Shown: in pieces, positions 34,488 to 43,130 of the stretch | Layout: each line of letters starts with the position of its first letter | Position numbering within the stretch: position 1 is the first letter of the stretch | Source: JAJDNH01 sp964552395 | GTDB lineage: Bacteria > Acidobacteriota > Thermoanaerobaculia > Thermoanaerobaculales > Sulfomarinibacteraceae | DNA: 64,000 bases | Assembly: GCA_964552395.1 (NCBI GenBank) | Contig: CAZKGM010000004.1 | Location: 1 to 64,000 of the forward strand | Direction of reading: 5' to 3' | Position numbers and translations under genes: made by a program | Notes under the pieces: model-generated | The model's input: the letters and a program-made list of their open reading frames with translations, nothing else | What the model was told of the DNA's origin: nothing | Databases searched by the model: none

Positions 34488-35932
34488 CGACCCCCCTCCT
34501 CGTCATCGTCGCCTTCGTTTTCGTGTCGACGGTGGTCGGCGTGATCGGCCGCGGGCGGGGCACGATGGACGTCGAGCGGTGGAGCGTCGGCGGCCGTCAG
34601 TTCGGCGTGGTCTTGGTCTGGCTGCTGATGGCGGGCGAGATCTACACCACTTTCACGTTCTTGGGCGCGAGCGGCTGGGCCTACTCGCACGGCGGGCCGG
34701 CGTTCTACATCCTCGCCTACGGCACGCTCGGCTACATCATCTCGTTCTTCCTGCTGCCGCCGGTGTGGCGGATGGCGAAACGCCTCAAGCTACACACCCA
34801 GCCGGACTTCTTCCTTGCGCGCTACAACAGCCAGGCGCTGGCTGGCGTCGCGGTGCTGATCGCGGTGGTCTCGATCGTGCCCTACCTGCAGCTGCAGCTT
34901 GCCGGCCTCGGCATGATCGTCGAGATCGCCAGCGCCGGCGCGATCACCTCCCACGTGGCCATCGTGGTGGCGTTCGTCGCCACCTGCATCTTCGTCTACA
35001 CCAGCGGGATCAGGGGGATCGCCTGGGTGGCGATCATCAAGGACGTGGCGATGATCGTCGCCGTGGTCATCATCGGCATCGGGCTGCCGGCGATGTACTT
35101 CGGCGGCGTGGGCAAGATGTTCGCCGAGCTGATGCGCCAGCACCCCACCCACCTGACCTTCCCGGGAGCGACGCCGGTGATGGGCGTTCGATGGGTGGTC
35201 AGCACCGTCCTGCTCACCGGCATGGGCTTCTACTGCTGGCCGCACACCTTCGCGTCGGCGTTCTCCGCCAAGGACGACCGCACTCTCCGGCGCAACGCGA
35301 TCGTGATGCCGCTGTACCAGCTGCCGATCCTGCTCGTGTTCTTCGTCGGTTTCACCGCGCTGCTTGTCATGCCGGGGCTGAAGAACCCGGACACCGCGCT
35401 GTTGGTGCTGGTCACCCGCAGCTACCCGGGCTGGTTCGCCGGTTTCATCGGCGGCGCCGGCGCGGTCACGGCGATGGTGCCCGCGGCCATGCTCCTGCTC
35501 GGGGCGGCGACGCTGGTTGCCAAGAACCTCTACCGGCCGCTGCGGCGCCGCCCGGTCAGCGAGCAGCACCTGATGCGCGCCTCGCGCGGCTTCATGCTGC
35601 TGATCGCGGTTGCGGCGCTGCTGCTCGCCCTGTGGTCGCCGCACGAGCTGGTGATGCTGCTGATCTTTGGCTACGACGGCGTCGCGCAGCTGTTCCCGGC
35701 GATCGTGCTCGGCGTGTTCGCACGGCGCGCGACGGTCCGCCCCGTCATGCTGGGGCTGGTGGCCGGGGTGCTGACGGTGATCGGCCTCATCTGGAGCGGC
35801 CACGATCCGTTCCTCGGCCTCAACGCCGGCTTCGTCGCGCTGGCCGTCAACGGGGCGGTGACGCTCGTTTCCATGGCCATCCTGGACCGGGGTGCGCTGG
35901 CCGGGGCGGCCGCTCCCGAACCGGAACATTGA
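34484..35932 (+). CDS. Solute:sodium symporter (SSS family)
   Basis: Predicted 482-residue inner-membrane transporter with about 13 helices. It has the SSS family hallmarks: ERWSVGGRQFG, the unwound helix 1 region MAGEIYTTFTFLGASGWAY, and GMGFYCWPHTFASAFSAKDD. It would import a small solute with sodium ions; relatives with DUF3311 partners include monocarboxylate, pantothenate and amino-acid carriers. The M20 amidohydrolase gene follows 26 bases later, which suggests that the imported substrate is an N-acylated amino acid or similar amide (inference). Confidence 0.92.
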   Translation: MTTPLLVIVAFVFVSTVVGVIGRGRGTMDVERWSVGGRQFGVVLVWLLMAGEIYTTFTFLGASGWAYSHGGPAFYILAYGTLGYIISFFLLPPVWRMAKRLKLHTQPDFFLARYNSQALAGVAVLIAVVSIVPYLQLQLAGLGMIVEIASAGAITSHVAIVVAFVATCIFVYTSGIRGIAWVAIIKDVAMIVAVVIIGIGLPAMYFGGVGKMFAELMRQHPTHLTFPGATPVMGVRWVVSTVLLTGMGFYCWPHTFASAFSAKDDRTLRRNAIVMPLYQLPILLVFFVGFTALLVMPGLKNPDTALLVLVTRSYPGWFAGFIGGAGAVTAMVPAAMLLLGAATLVAKNLYRPLRRRPVSEQHLMRASRGFMLLIAVAALLLALWSPHELVMLLIFGYDGVAQLFPAIVLGVFARRATVRPVMLGLVAGVLTVIGLIWSGHDPFLGLNAGFVALAVNGAVTLVSMAILDRGALAGAAAPEPEH

Positions 35933-35958
35933 ACCTAGCGTCCCGGGAGGGCGGAACG

Positions 35959-37116
35959 ATGGACAACCTCGCAGCCGAGATCGAGTCGATGGCCGGAACT
36001 CTCGTGGAGTGGCGGCGTGACTTTCACCGGCACCCAGAGCTGGCGTTCGAGGAGCGGCGGACGTCGGCCGTGATCCGCGAGTTCCTGGAGTCCGAGGGGA
36101 TCGAGGTCCGGCCTTGCGGGCGCACCGGGCTGCGCGGCGTGCTCCGCGGCGGGAAGCCGGGCCGGACGGTGGCGCTGCGGGCCGACATGGATGCATTGCC
36201 CGTGGCCGAGCTCACCGACCACGACTACAGGTCCGAGAACCCCGGTGTCATGCACGCGTGCGGGCACGACGGCCACATGGCGATCCTGATGGGCGCCGCC
36301 AGGGTCCTCGCCGCCCATCGCGACACCCTTCCGGGAACCGTCGTGCTCCTCTTTCAGCCCTCCGAGGAAAGCCCGCCAGGTGGCGCGCGGCTGATGATCG
36401 AGGAGGGCGCCCTGGACGGCGTGGAAGCCATCTTCGGGCTCCACCTCTGGCAGCCGATGCCGTCAGGCGTCGTCGGCCTGCGCGCCGGCGCCTCGATGGC
36501 CCAGGCCGACGAGTTCGAGGTGGTCGTCGAGGGGCGCGGCGGCCACGCGTCGCAGCCGGACAGGACGATCGACCCGGTTCTGATCGCGTCTCACGTCGTG
36601 GTGGCCGCGCAGAGCATTGTCAGCCGGTTCACGAACCCGCTCGAGCCCGCGGTGGTGTCGTTCACGACCATCCACGGCGGCCGGATCCACAACATCATCC
36701 CGGACTCGGTGACCATGACCGGTACCGTGCGGACCCTCGATCCCGCCGCGCAGCGTGCCGTCAAGAAGCGACTGGGCGAGGTCTGCGAGGCGACCTGCCG
36801 GCTGTTTGGCGCGACCGCGAAGTTCACGTACAAGGACGGCTACCCGCCGGTTATCAACGATGCCGCTTCCGTGGAGCTCGTGCGCAGGGTGGCCGCCAGT
36901 GAGCTGGGTGCGGACGCCGTCGAGACCATCACGCCGATCATGGGCGGGGAGGACTTCGCCTACTACCTGCAGCACGTGCCTGGCGCGTTCGCACTGCTCG
37001 GGATCGGGGACGACAGGCCTCACCCCCACCACAGCGCCCGCTTCGACCTCGACGAGAGCGTCCTGCCGGTGGGCGTCCGGCTGATGACGGCGGTGGCGCT
37101 GGAGATGCTGAAGTAG
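35959..37116 (+). CDS. M20 family amidohydrolase (N-acyl amino acid or IAA-conjugate hydrolase type)
   Basis: Predicted 385-residue cytoplasmic metallopeptidase. All M20D marks are present: DFHRHPELAFEE, RADMDALPV, HACGHDGHMA (metal ligands), QPSEESPPGGA (catalytic acids), GLHLWQ, dimerisation domain GRGGHASQPDRTIDP, and GGEDFAYY near the end. Such enzymes release amino acids from N-acyl or auxin-type conjugates. GGGAGGG precedes the ATG. It is the third gene of a DUF3311-SSS-M20 operon for uptake and hydrolysis. A small hairpin lies after the stop. Confidence 0.93.
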   Translation: MDNLAAEIESMAGTLVEWRRDFHRHPELAFEERRTSAVIREFLESEGIEVRPCGRTGLRGVLRGGKPGRTVALRADMDALPVAELTDHDYRSENPGVMHACGHDGHMAILMGAARVLAAHRDTLPGTVVLLFQPSEESPPGGARLMIEEGALDGVEAIFGLHLWQPMPSGVVGLRAGASMAQADEFEVVVEGRGGHASQPDRTIDPVLIASHVVVAAQSIVSRFTNPLEPAVVSFTTIHGGRIHNIIPDSVTMTGTVRTLDPAAQRAVKKRLGEVCEATCRLFGATAKFTYKDGYPPVINDAASVELVRRVAASELGADAVETITPIMGGEDFAYYLQHVPGAFALLGIGDDRPHPHHSARFDLDESVLPVGVRLMTAVALEMLK

Positions 37117-37117
37117 G

Positions 37118-37136
37118 GAGCCTTCCTGGCTCTTTG
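37118..37136 (+). terminator. Short terminator between convergent genes
   Basis: GAGCC-TTCCT-GGCTC followed by TTTGTT, two bases after the M20 stop. The stem is only 5 bp (6 with a wobble), so it is weak, but it is placed between convergent genes. Confidence 0.45.
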
Positions 37137-37156
37137 TTGCCGCTGTCTGGGCGCCT

Positions 37157-38362
37157 CTAACGACGAACCAGCTCGACCCGACGGTTCAGCGCCCGTCCTT
37201 CAACCGTCTCGTTCGAGGCCTTGGGGCGGGATTCGCCGTACCCGGCAGTCACGAGACGCGTGGCGGCGATTCCGTAGCTTTCAACCAGAGCCCGTTTGAC
37301 CGCGGCCGCGCGCCGTGTCGAGAGATCCTGGTTGTAGGCAGGGCCGCCGATCGAGTCGGTGTGCCCTTCGATCGACAGCCGCCAGTCCGCGTGACCCTTC
37401 AGCACCGAAGCGATCTCCTGCAGCACCGTCTGCGACTCCGGCTTGAGCGTGTCGCTGGCGAAGTCGAAGTAGATGCCATATACCACCGCACGCCCGGTTG
37501 AGGCGAGGTTCTCGGCAATCCGTTCCGCTGTGCCGTGCCCCGGCGACGCAGTTGGTACCTCGATGCGGATGACCCGCAGGCGGCCGGACTCTCCGATCTT
37601 CCACGACAGCGCCAGCGCGTTCTCGGGATCGTCGAGCAGATAGAACTCGCACGGACGGTCCCCGAGGGTCCCGGTGGCATGGACCGCAGGCAGCCTGGTC
37701 GTCTTGCCGTTGACCTGCACCTCGAACGCGACCGGCTGCGGTTCGACGCGGTGGATCGAGCCCTTCAGCACGTCGAGCTCCTCCAGCTCGCTGGTGTCCA
37801 CGGCGTCCTTCATCTCCGACCCGGCCATCCGCTGAATCATCGAGCTCAGTCCGGTCGCGAGGCCGGCCCCGACCCCCGCGTCGCGGACACTCAGCTGACT
37901 CGCTTTCTTGGCACGCAGATCGAGCAGCACCGCGCGTGACACGCCGAGGGCGGTCGAACCGGGGATCGTCTGCGGGATCCCCTCGCCGAAGTACTGCATG
38001 TAGTCCCGGGCTTCGAGAAGGTCCTGTCGACGGACCGTGCGGTTGCCGTGGACATGGCGAGCGTCCGCCGGCTTCCGGCTCGTGGAGCCCTTCTCCTGCT
38101 CGTCACCCAGAGCTCCCATGAGTGAGGACAGCGTGCCGTTTCCCGCGGGCAGATCGGCGTTGTAGGTAAGCGTGACACCGTCGGCATCGACGGTCGTGAT
38201 CCGCTTGATCGACTCGAAATCACCAACCCCCTCCTGGGTTACCGCGGTCACGATCGTCAGCCCCGGCCGCAATGGGATCTTGCTCTGTGAGTGCTCCTGA
38301 GCCGCCGCAGCGGCCGCCAGCACACAGACAGGTAAGAGCACCGCAACGGATCGCCATCTCAT
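37157..38362 (-). CDS. OmpA-domain exported protein
   Basis: Predicted 401-residue protein. Signal peptide to about residue 21 (VLAAAAAAQ). A 270-residue N-terminal part of unknown fold (YNADLPAGNGTL, YMQYFGEGIPQTIPGST) is followed by an OmpA C-terminal domain from about residue 295: IYFDFASDTLKPES, IEGHTDSIGGPAYNQDLSTR, and ALNRRVELVRR at the very end. This domain binds peptidoglycan, so the protein probably links the outer envelope to the wall. The ATG at 38362 has GAGGAGG upstream. It is the second gene of an operon, 35 bases after the previous gene. Confidence 0.87.
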   Translation of the reverse strand: MRWRSVAVLLPVCVLAAAAAAQEHSQSKIPLRPGLTIVTAVTQEGVGDFESIKRITTVDADGVTLTYNADLPAGNGTLSSLMGALGDEQEKGSTSRKPADARHVHGNRTVRRQDLLEARDYMQYFGEGIPQTIPGSTALGVSRAVLLDLRAKKASQLSVRDAGVGAGLATGLSSMIQRMAGSEMKDAVDTSELEELDVLKGSIHRVEPQPVAFEVQVNGKTTRLPAVHATGTLGDRPCEFYLLDDPENALALSWKIGESGRLRVIRIEVPTASPGHGTAERIAENLASTGRAVVYGIYFDFASDTLKPESQTVLQEIASVLKGHADWRLSIEGHTDSIGGPAYNQDLSTRRAAAVKRALVESYGIAATRLVTAGYGESRPKASNETVEGRALNRRVELVRR

Positions 38363-38397
38363 TCTCCACCTCCTCACGTCCAGCTGGGGCGGACGGG

Positions 38398-40137
38398 TCA
38401 GTACGGGCAGCCCGGGTTGCACGCCTTCAGCTGGACCATAAAGTCGACCTTGGTGTCTCCCAGGTCCTCGTGCCGTGTGTAGGACTTCTGCACGTACGAT
38501 GTCTTCTTCTTCGCATCGGTGAGAACCTGCAACGCGAACGGTTCTGAGCTCTTTCCGCGTTCCTTGTGTGTACCGCGCGAGAGAATGAATTGGGCCCCCT
38601 GGTAGGGGATCTCGACGCGGGTGACGTACGGGATGGGCAGCGCCGGCTCGAGCATGATGTAGAAGAGGAGGCCCTTGACGCGGTCTGGATAATCCATCGT
38701 CGCCGCCTTGAACTTGATCGCCATCTCGTTTCCCTGCAGCAGCCCCTCGACCGGCACGAAGAAGTAACCCGGCGTCACTCCCAGCTTGGCGAGTGATGCT
38801 CGCGTCAGCTTCCCGACCTCGGCCAGATGTGCGTTGACGCCTAACGGAGCCGCCCGGGTGAAGTGAGCGATCGTGAAACGCCTGAGGTTCGGCTGCAGGA
38901 GTACAGCGTCGTCCCAGAGCTTGTCGAACTGCGCCGCCCCCTCAAACTCTCCGCTCAGCTGTGCCGGCGTCCCGGCGTTCTTGTCGTAGCGCAGCGTCAT
39001 GATGCCGGACAGCCGGATGTCATACACCAGCCAGGGCTTTCGGCCTGTGTCGTACTCCACGTGAAGCGACGCCTCGAACGGCCCCTCGTATTTCTCGCAG
39101 TAGACGCCGAACACCTCCATCGCGGTGAAGCTGATGGCATCGGAGATGTAGCCGTTCACCGCACCTTCCCAGCTTGTAACCGGCTGGAAGAACTCCTTGG
39201 CGTGCCTTGCAAGGGTGTCGACCGCGAACTTGGCGTCGGAATGTGCGGCCAGGTAAGGCACCCTCGTGCTGACGCGAGCGGCAAAGCTGTTTCCGAGCAC
39301 CCCGAGGGCGATGTCCAGGGGCTCCTTCAGCAGCAGGAGCGCGTTGCCGAGGAAGGTGATCGCCTCGCCCGCCATGTCCAGGCGGTTGCAGTCCGTGATC
39401 CCCACAGTGACCTGTCCCGCCCGCCGCACCAGCTGCTTCGCGAGCTCATCCCCTTTCTCCTTGAGCTCGCCGAAGGCGTCGTAGATCGGCTGCACCTCGG
39501 GCATTGCGTCCGGATACTGCTTGACGATCTCATTCACGTCGTTCATCGCCGTTTGCAGGTTTGCGACCTGCGCAGGAGCCTGTGCCAACTGCTGCCGAAT
39601 CGTCTTCAGACGGTGCAGCAGCTCCTGCTGTGGTGGCGACGCCGGGACTTTTCCCACCTGGGTTGCGAGCGCCGCGACCTGCCCGTCCACCTTGTCGAGT
39701 AGCGTCTTGACAGCGGCGACTGTCTGTTGGGTGAACTCGACCGGCGCCGCGGCCACGAAGCTGGTCGTGGCCTTGGCCTTGCCATCCGGGGAGACCGCGG
39801 TCACATGGTACTTCCCGATCTTCTGGGGTACGTAGGAGACGTGGAACGAGCCGCTCGCCTCGAGCTTGGCCTCGATGACGTGTTCGGAACCCGCTGGCGG
39901 CTGAACACGAACGACGACCGTGTTGCGCTGTCCCAGCGCAACGCTCGTGCCCTGAATCTGGACCGTCTCTCCGGGCAGTGCCAGCGACCTGCTGACCCGC
40001 GCGTCGATCGGCGTGGCGACTTTCTTCATCTCCTGGGCTTGCGCAGAGCCGACACCGAGCAGCTCGGTGGCAAGCAGCGCGAGCAAGATCCGATGGGATC
40101 GTCGGGCGCTTCGACTCAAACCGTGTTCTCTCGACAT
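38398..40137 (-). CDS. Exported protein of unknown function upstream of OmpA gene
   Basis: Predicted 579-residue exported protein. Signal peptide to about residue 35 (LLALLATELLGVGSAQAQ). Residues 45-125 look like an Ig-like/CARDB sandwich (PGETVQIQGTSVALGQRN, GSFHVSYVPQKIGKYHVTAV). Residues 130-230 are a predicted coiled coil (VAAVKTLLDKVDGQVAALAT). The C-terminal half is beta-rich, ending in NPGCPY. The start has GAGGAGTAGGAAG upstream. It is the first gene of a two-gene operon with the OmpA-domain protein, so both probably act at the cell envelope. No family recognised. Confidence 0.75.
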   Translation of the reverse strand: MSREHGLSRSARRSHRILLALLATELLGVGSAQAQEMKKVATPIDARVSRSLALPGETVQIQGTSVALGQRNTVVVRVQPPAGSEHVIEAKLEASGSFHVSYVPQKIGKYHVTAVSPDGKAKATTSFVAAAPVEFTQQTVAAVKTLLDKVDGQVAALATQVGKVPASPPQQELLHRLKTIRQQLAQAPAQVANLQTAMNDVNEIVKQYPDAMPEVQPIYDAFGELKEKGDELAKQLVRRAGQVTVGITDCNRLDMAGEAITFLGNALLLLKEPLDIALGVLGNSFAARVSTRVPYLAAHSDAKFAVDTLARHAKEFFQPVTSWEGAVNGYISDAISFTAMEVFGVYCEKYEGPFEASLHVEYDTGRKPWLVYDIRLSGIMTLRYDKNAGTPAQLSGEFEGAAQFDKLWDDAVLLQPNLRRFTIAHFTRAAPLGVNAHLAEVGKLTRASLAKLGVTPGYFFVPVEGLLQGNEMAIKFKAATMDYPDRVKGLLFYIMLEPALPIPYVTRVEIPYQGAQFILSRGTHKERGKSSEPFALQVLTDAKKKTSYVQKSYTRHEDLGDTKVDFMVQLKACNPGCPY

Positions 40138-40437
40138 CTTCCTACTCCTCGTCTGCCGGTCCCGAGGTCGACTGGCTGGCCGGGGTCTCTCCTGACTCGA
40201 ACAACGCATTTCATCCTGAAGGGGGGCCATCGAGGCTCTCCAACCGGATCGCAGTCCGCTTCGGGGGACGAGATTTCTCTTCGTTGGAGCGAAGTGTAGC
40301 AGACGGCTACGCTTCGGGATCGGACTGAGCACGGCTCCACGAGGCCCTGTTCCACAACGGGCGTAAGATGGACGCACGTCCGAAACAGGGTCTATCCGGG
40401 CAGGTATGGTTGTACGAACGGGATCGAGGAGGTCCAC

Positions 40438-41064
40438 ATGCGATCGTCGTTGGTTCATCACGTAGGTGTAATGATGCTGGGAGCTTGCGTTGCACTGTCT
40501 GTCGGGTGCGGCGGCGGAAAGACCAGCTCCGAACCGGCCGCGTCCACGGCCGGTGAAACTGTTGACCAGTCACCGCGCGGGTCGAGCGCGGTCGCCATCT
40601 CGCGGGCATCCGTCGAGAGCTGCGGCGGATTCACTGTCGAGAGAGCCGCCGGGATTCTCGGGGTCGACGCCTCGAGGTTGGTCGACAAGAGCGCCTGGGC
40701 ATCGTGGTCGGACCAGCAGCGGGAGTGCCTGTTCCGGGATCGTGAGGACCTTGCCGGGCCCTCGGTCTGGTTCAACCTGACGATCGAAGAGTCGGTGGAC
40801 AAGGCGGCGTTGGGAATGGCCCAGCTGCGCGAGCACGCCGCCGTCGGCGGCAAGGCGATCGATGCGGTAACTGGAAGCAAGACGACGGAGTATGCCGACG
40901 CGCAGTTCGCCGGCATCGGCGATGAAGCGTTCTGGGTTGGTACCAGCGCCGCCCTGGCCATGCGCCGGGGCGACGTGACCGCGCTGATCGGTGTGCGAGG
41001 CGTCGACGGGGTGGTCGAGAAGACCAAGGTCGTCGCTCGCGAGCTTGCAGCCGGTCTGCACTGA
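40438..41064 (+). CDS. DUF3558-like lipoprotein
   Basis: Predicted 208-residue lipoprotein: lipobox VALSVGC gives acylated Cys24, followed by a Gly/Ser/Ala linker to about residue 55. The folded part (SCGGFTVERAAGILGVDASR, ECLFRDREDLAGPSVWFNLT, EAFWVGTSAALAMRRGDVTA) is of the general DUF3558 type, small sandwich-like domains of unknown role. GAGGAGG lies 7 bases before the ATG. It is divergent from the envelope operon on the left. Confidence 0.75.
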   Translation: MRSSLVHHVGVMMLGACVALSVGCGGGKTSSEPAASTAGETVDQSPRGSSAVAISRASVESCGGFTVERAAGILGVDASRLVDKSAWASWSDQQRECLFRDREDLAGPSVWFNLTIEESVDKAALGMAQLREHAAVGGKAIDAVTGSKTTEYADAQFAGIGDEAFWVGTSAALAMRRGDVTALIGVRGVDGVVEKTKVVARELAAGLH

Positions 41065-41185
41065 CTGGGGCAGGCGGCGCGGGAGGTGAGCGGCGCCTCA
41101 ATGTGAATCAAGAACCCCTCATCGTGCGGTGATCACCAGTCACCTGGCGAGCTTGCACCGCCCGATCAACACGGGGGTTTCAAGG

Positions 41186-41401
41186 ATGAAGAGGTGTTTC
41201 GGTTTCTTGCTGGCAAACCTGGTGGCAGTCGGTGCAATGGCGCTCATCCCACCGCAGTACTACCAGCAGCGCCTCTTGAAGGCCGCGATCGACGCCAGCC
41301 GCCGGCCCGTCTCACTCGCGGCGTATCCTCGAACCCCGCTCATCGGGGCCCTCCGCCGGACATACAATGGGACGCCGGCCAGTTGTCCTCGGCTGCTATG
41401 A
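41186..41401 (+). CDS. Doubtful small ORF upstream of GT39 gene
   Basis: A 71-residue frame (MKRCFGFLLANLVAVGAMAL...) with one hydrophobic segment that could be a signal or membrane anchor. Its end runs into the control region shared with the duplicated GT39 copy (41391 onwards), so its natural 3' end may have been replaced when that region arrived. No family. Confidence 0.35.
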   Translation: MKRCFGFLLANLVAVGAMALIPPQYYQQRLLKAAIDASRRPVSLAAYPRTPLIGALRRTYNGTPASCPRLL

Positions 41402-41415
41402 TTCCGAGCGGAATC
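41400..41415. promoter_or_regulatory. 16-bp perfect palindrome before start codon, copy 2
   Basis: The same GATTCCGAGCGGAATC as at 33186-33201, again ending 5 bases before the ATG of the GT39 gene and preceded by GCTATGAT. No conventional ribosome site is present between it and the start codon. Confidence 0.45.
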
Positions 41416-41420
41416 CAGCC

Positions 41421-42902
41421 ATGGGTCGAAGAACCTATCTTGTTGCGTGCCTGGTGATTCTTATCCTCGGGGGAGGGCTGCGTCTGTACCGGCTAGCGGA
41501 TCGTTCGCTGTGGCTCGACGAAGCCAAGGTTGCGGTCTTCGCTCGCGGGTCGGCCCTCGAAACCGTCTCGAGCACCCGAGTCGCTGGAAGCTCACCGGTG
41601 ACATTCCCGTTGTTTCTGAACCTGGTGCAACGGGTGGACGACTCCGCCCTGGCGGTGCGGCTGCCTTCCGCCTTGTTCAGCCTCGCGGCTGTCGCGGTGC
41701 TCTTCTGTCTGCCCTATGTCGGGGTCGCTCGGCCTGCAGCGCTGATCGCCGGAGCGATCCTCGCCGTCTCGCCCTCTCAGATCCGCTATGCGCAGGAGGT
41801 GCGGGAGTACTCCCTGTCTGTGCTGGTAGCGGCGGCCATGATCTACGCCTTGGCGAGCACACTGGGAAGTCGGGACGGGAAGGGAAGAAGAACCCTGTTT
41901 CTGCTTGGTCTGTTCGTGGCTCCCATGGTGCAATACGGGCTCGTTCTCTTCGCCGTGGCGCTCCTGCTGACGTGGGTGGCGGCGAGGGAAAGGGCGTTCG
42001 GCTGGGGTCATGCCCTGCGGTCCTTCCCAGCCGCAGCCGGTGTCTTTGCGGCCGGATGCGCGGTGACCACTCTCCTGACGCTCGAATGGCAGTGGAGAGT
42101 CACGACCGCGTGGTACTTGCGGCGCTGGTTCTACAAGGGGTCGGTATTCGACCTCCCGGCCGTTTGTGGGTTTCTCGTCCCACGGCTGGGCAAGCTCCTG
42201 CCCTACCTTACACAGGGGGACGGGAGCGTGGTTCTCGTGCTGCCGGCGCTGGGGATACTCCTCCTGGCGCGGCCGGCAGCGGATCGGGAATCAAGACTCC
42301 TTGTTGGGCTTGGGATCCTGTCCATCGCGATCGTTGGGGCAGCGGCCGTAGCGCATGTCTACCCTCTGGGTCCGATTCGCCATGACCTGTTCCTGGCGCC
42401 CACCGTTGCCACGGCTCTCGGGCTCGGTTGGAACGCGTTCAGTGACCGTATCGGAGCGAAGGGCCGTACCTGGGTGACAGCCACCTTCCTCGCCGCTCTC
42501 CTTGCGGCCGGTGTATTCGGGATCATCCGTTCGAACCCCTACCGGGAGCAGGAGGACATCAAGAGCGTGATCGCCGCTTTGTCCAACAGGCCGGTGTCGG
42601 GTGTGGTCTATGTCTACTACGGGGCGCGGCCGGCCCTTCGCTTCTACAAGGTCACGGGCCCGGAGTTCGTCTACGGCCACAGTCACCGAGATCACCCCGA
42701 GGAGTACGCCGCAGAGTTCCGCGCCCTGGTAGGAGCCAAGACGAGAGAGGTCTGGTTGGTTTTCTCCCACGTGTACAGCAATGAGGGGCGGCGCCTGCTC
42801 GACGACCTCGGTTCGGAGTGGAGTTTCCAGGCGGTTGTCATCGCGCATGGGGCCAGCCTGTATCGCGGTAGAGTCCTCAAGGGCGCAGCACTACCCCGAT
42901 GA
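41421..42902 (+). CDS. GT39-type membrane glycosyltransferase
   Basis: Predicted 493-residue integral membrane protein with about 11 helices. Residues 31-36 LWLDEA carry the acidic pair of GT39/ArnT/PMT-like enzymes in the first external loop, followed by VAVFARGSALETV and the RYAQEVREYSL region. It would transfer a sugar from a lipid-phosphate donor on the periplasmic side; the acceptor is unknown. The last 85 residues (GPEFVYGHSHRDHPEEYAAE...) are a soluble tail. An internally deleted second copy lies at 33207-33566 with the same upstream palindrome. Confidence 0.87.
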   Translation: MGRRTYLVACLVILILGGGLRLYRLADRSLWLDEAKVAVFARGSALETVSSTRVAGSSPVTFPLFLNLVQRVDDSALAVRLPSALFSLAAVAVLFCLPYVGVARPAALIAGAILAVSPSQIRYAQEVREYSLSVLVAAAMIYALASTLGSRDGKGRRTLFLLGLFVAPMVQYGLVLFAVALLLTWVAARERAFGWGHALRSFPAAAGVFAAGCAVTTLLTLEWQWRVTTAWYLRRWFYKGSVFDLPAVCGFLVPRLGKLLPYLTQGDGSVVLVLPALGILLLARPAADRESRLLVGLGILSIAIVGAAAVAHVYPLGPIRHDLFLAPTVATALGLGWNAFSDRIGAKGRTWVTATFLAALLAAGVFGIIRSNPYREQEDIKSVIAALSNRPVSGVVYVYYGARPALRFYKVTGPEFVYGHSHRDHPEEYAAEFRALVGAKTREVWLVFSHVYSNEGRRLLDDLGSEWSFQAVVIAHGASLYRGRVLKGAALPR

Positions 42903-42914
42903 GTTCACTCCTAT

Positions 42915-43060
42915 CCGGTCTCGCTACGATAGCTCATGAGTAGTTCAGGCTAGCGGAGTGCGAGAGTGCCGAGGGTGGTGACCCCACGCGAGGAAGCCGC
43001 CGTGCATCAGGAAGGACTGGTGCAGGGGCCGGCACTCTTGGCACTTTCGCGTCGGCCTCG
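42915..43060 (+). repeat. Interspersed repeat modules, two fragments
   Basis: 42915-42939 matches 9653-9677 (CCGGTCTCGCTACGAT, GCTCATGA) in 24 of 25 bases. 43019-43060 is a 5' module: GGTGCAGGGGCCGGCACTCT, TGGCACTTTCGCGTCGGCC. The order of modules is rearranged compared with the full copy. It fills the space between convergent genes. Confidence 0.6.
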
Positions 43061-43130
43061 GGCGCCAAGCATGACGTCGTCACCTGGCGCCACCGGTGCG
43101 ACGGCGAGGAGGCCGGCATGGAGCCCGGCG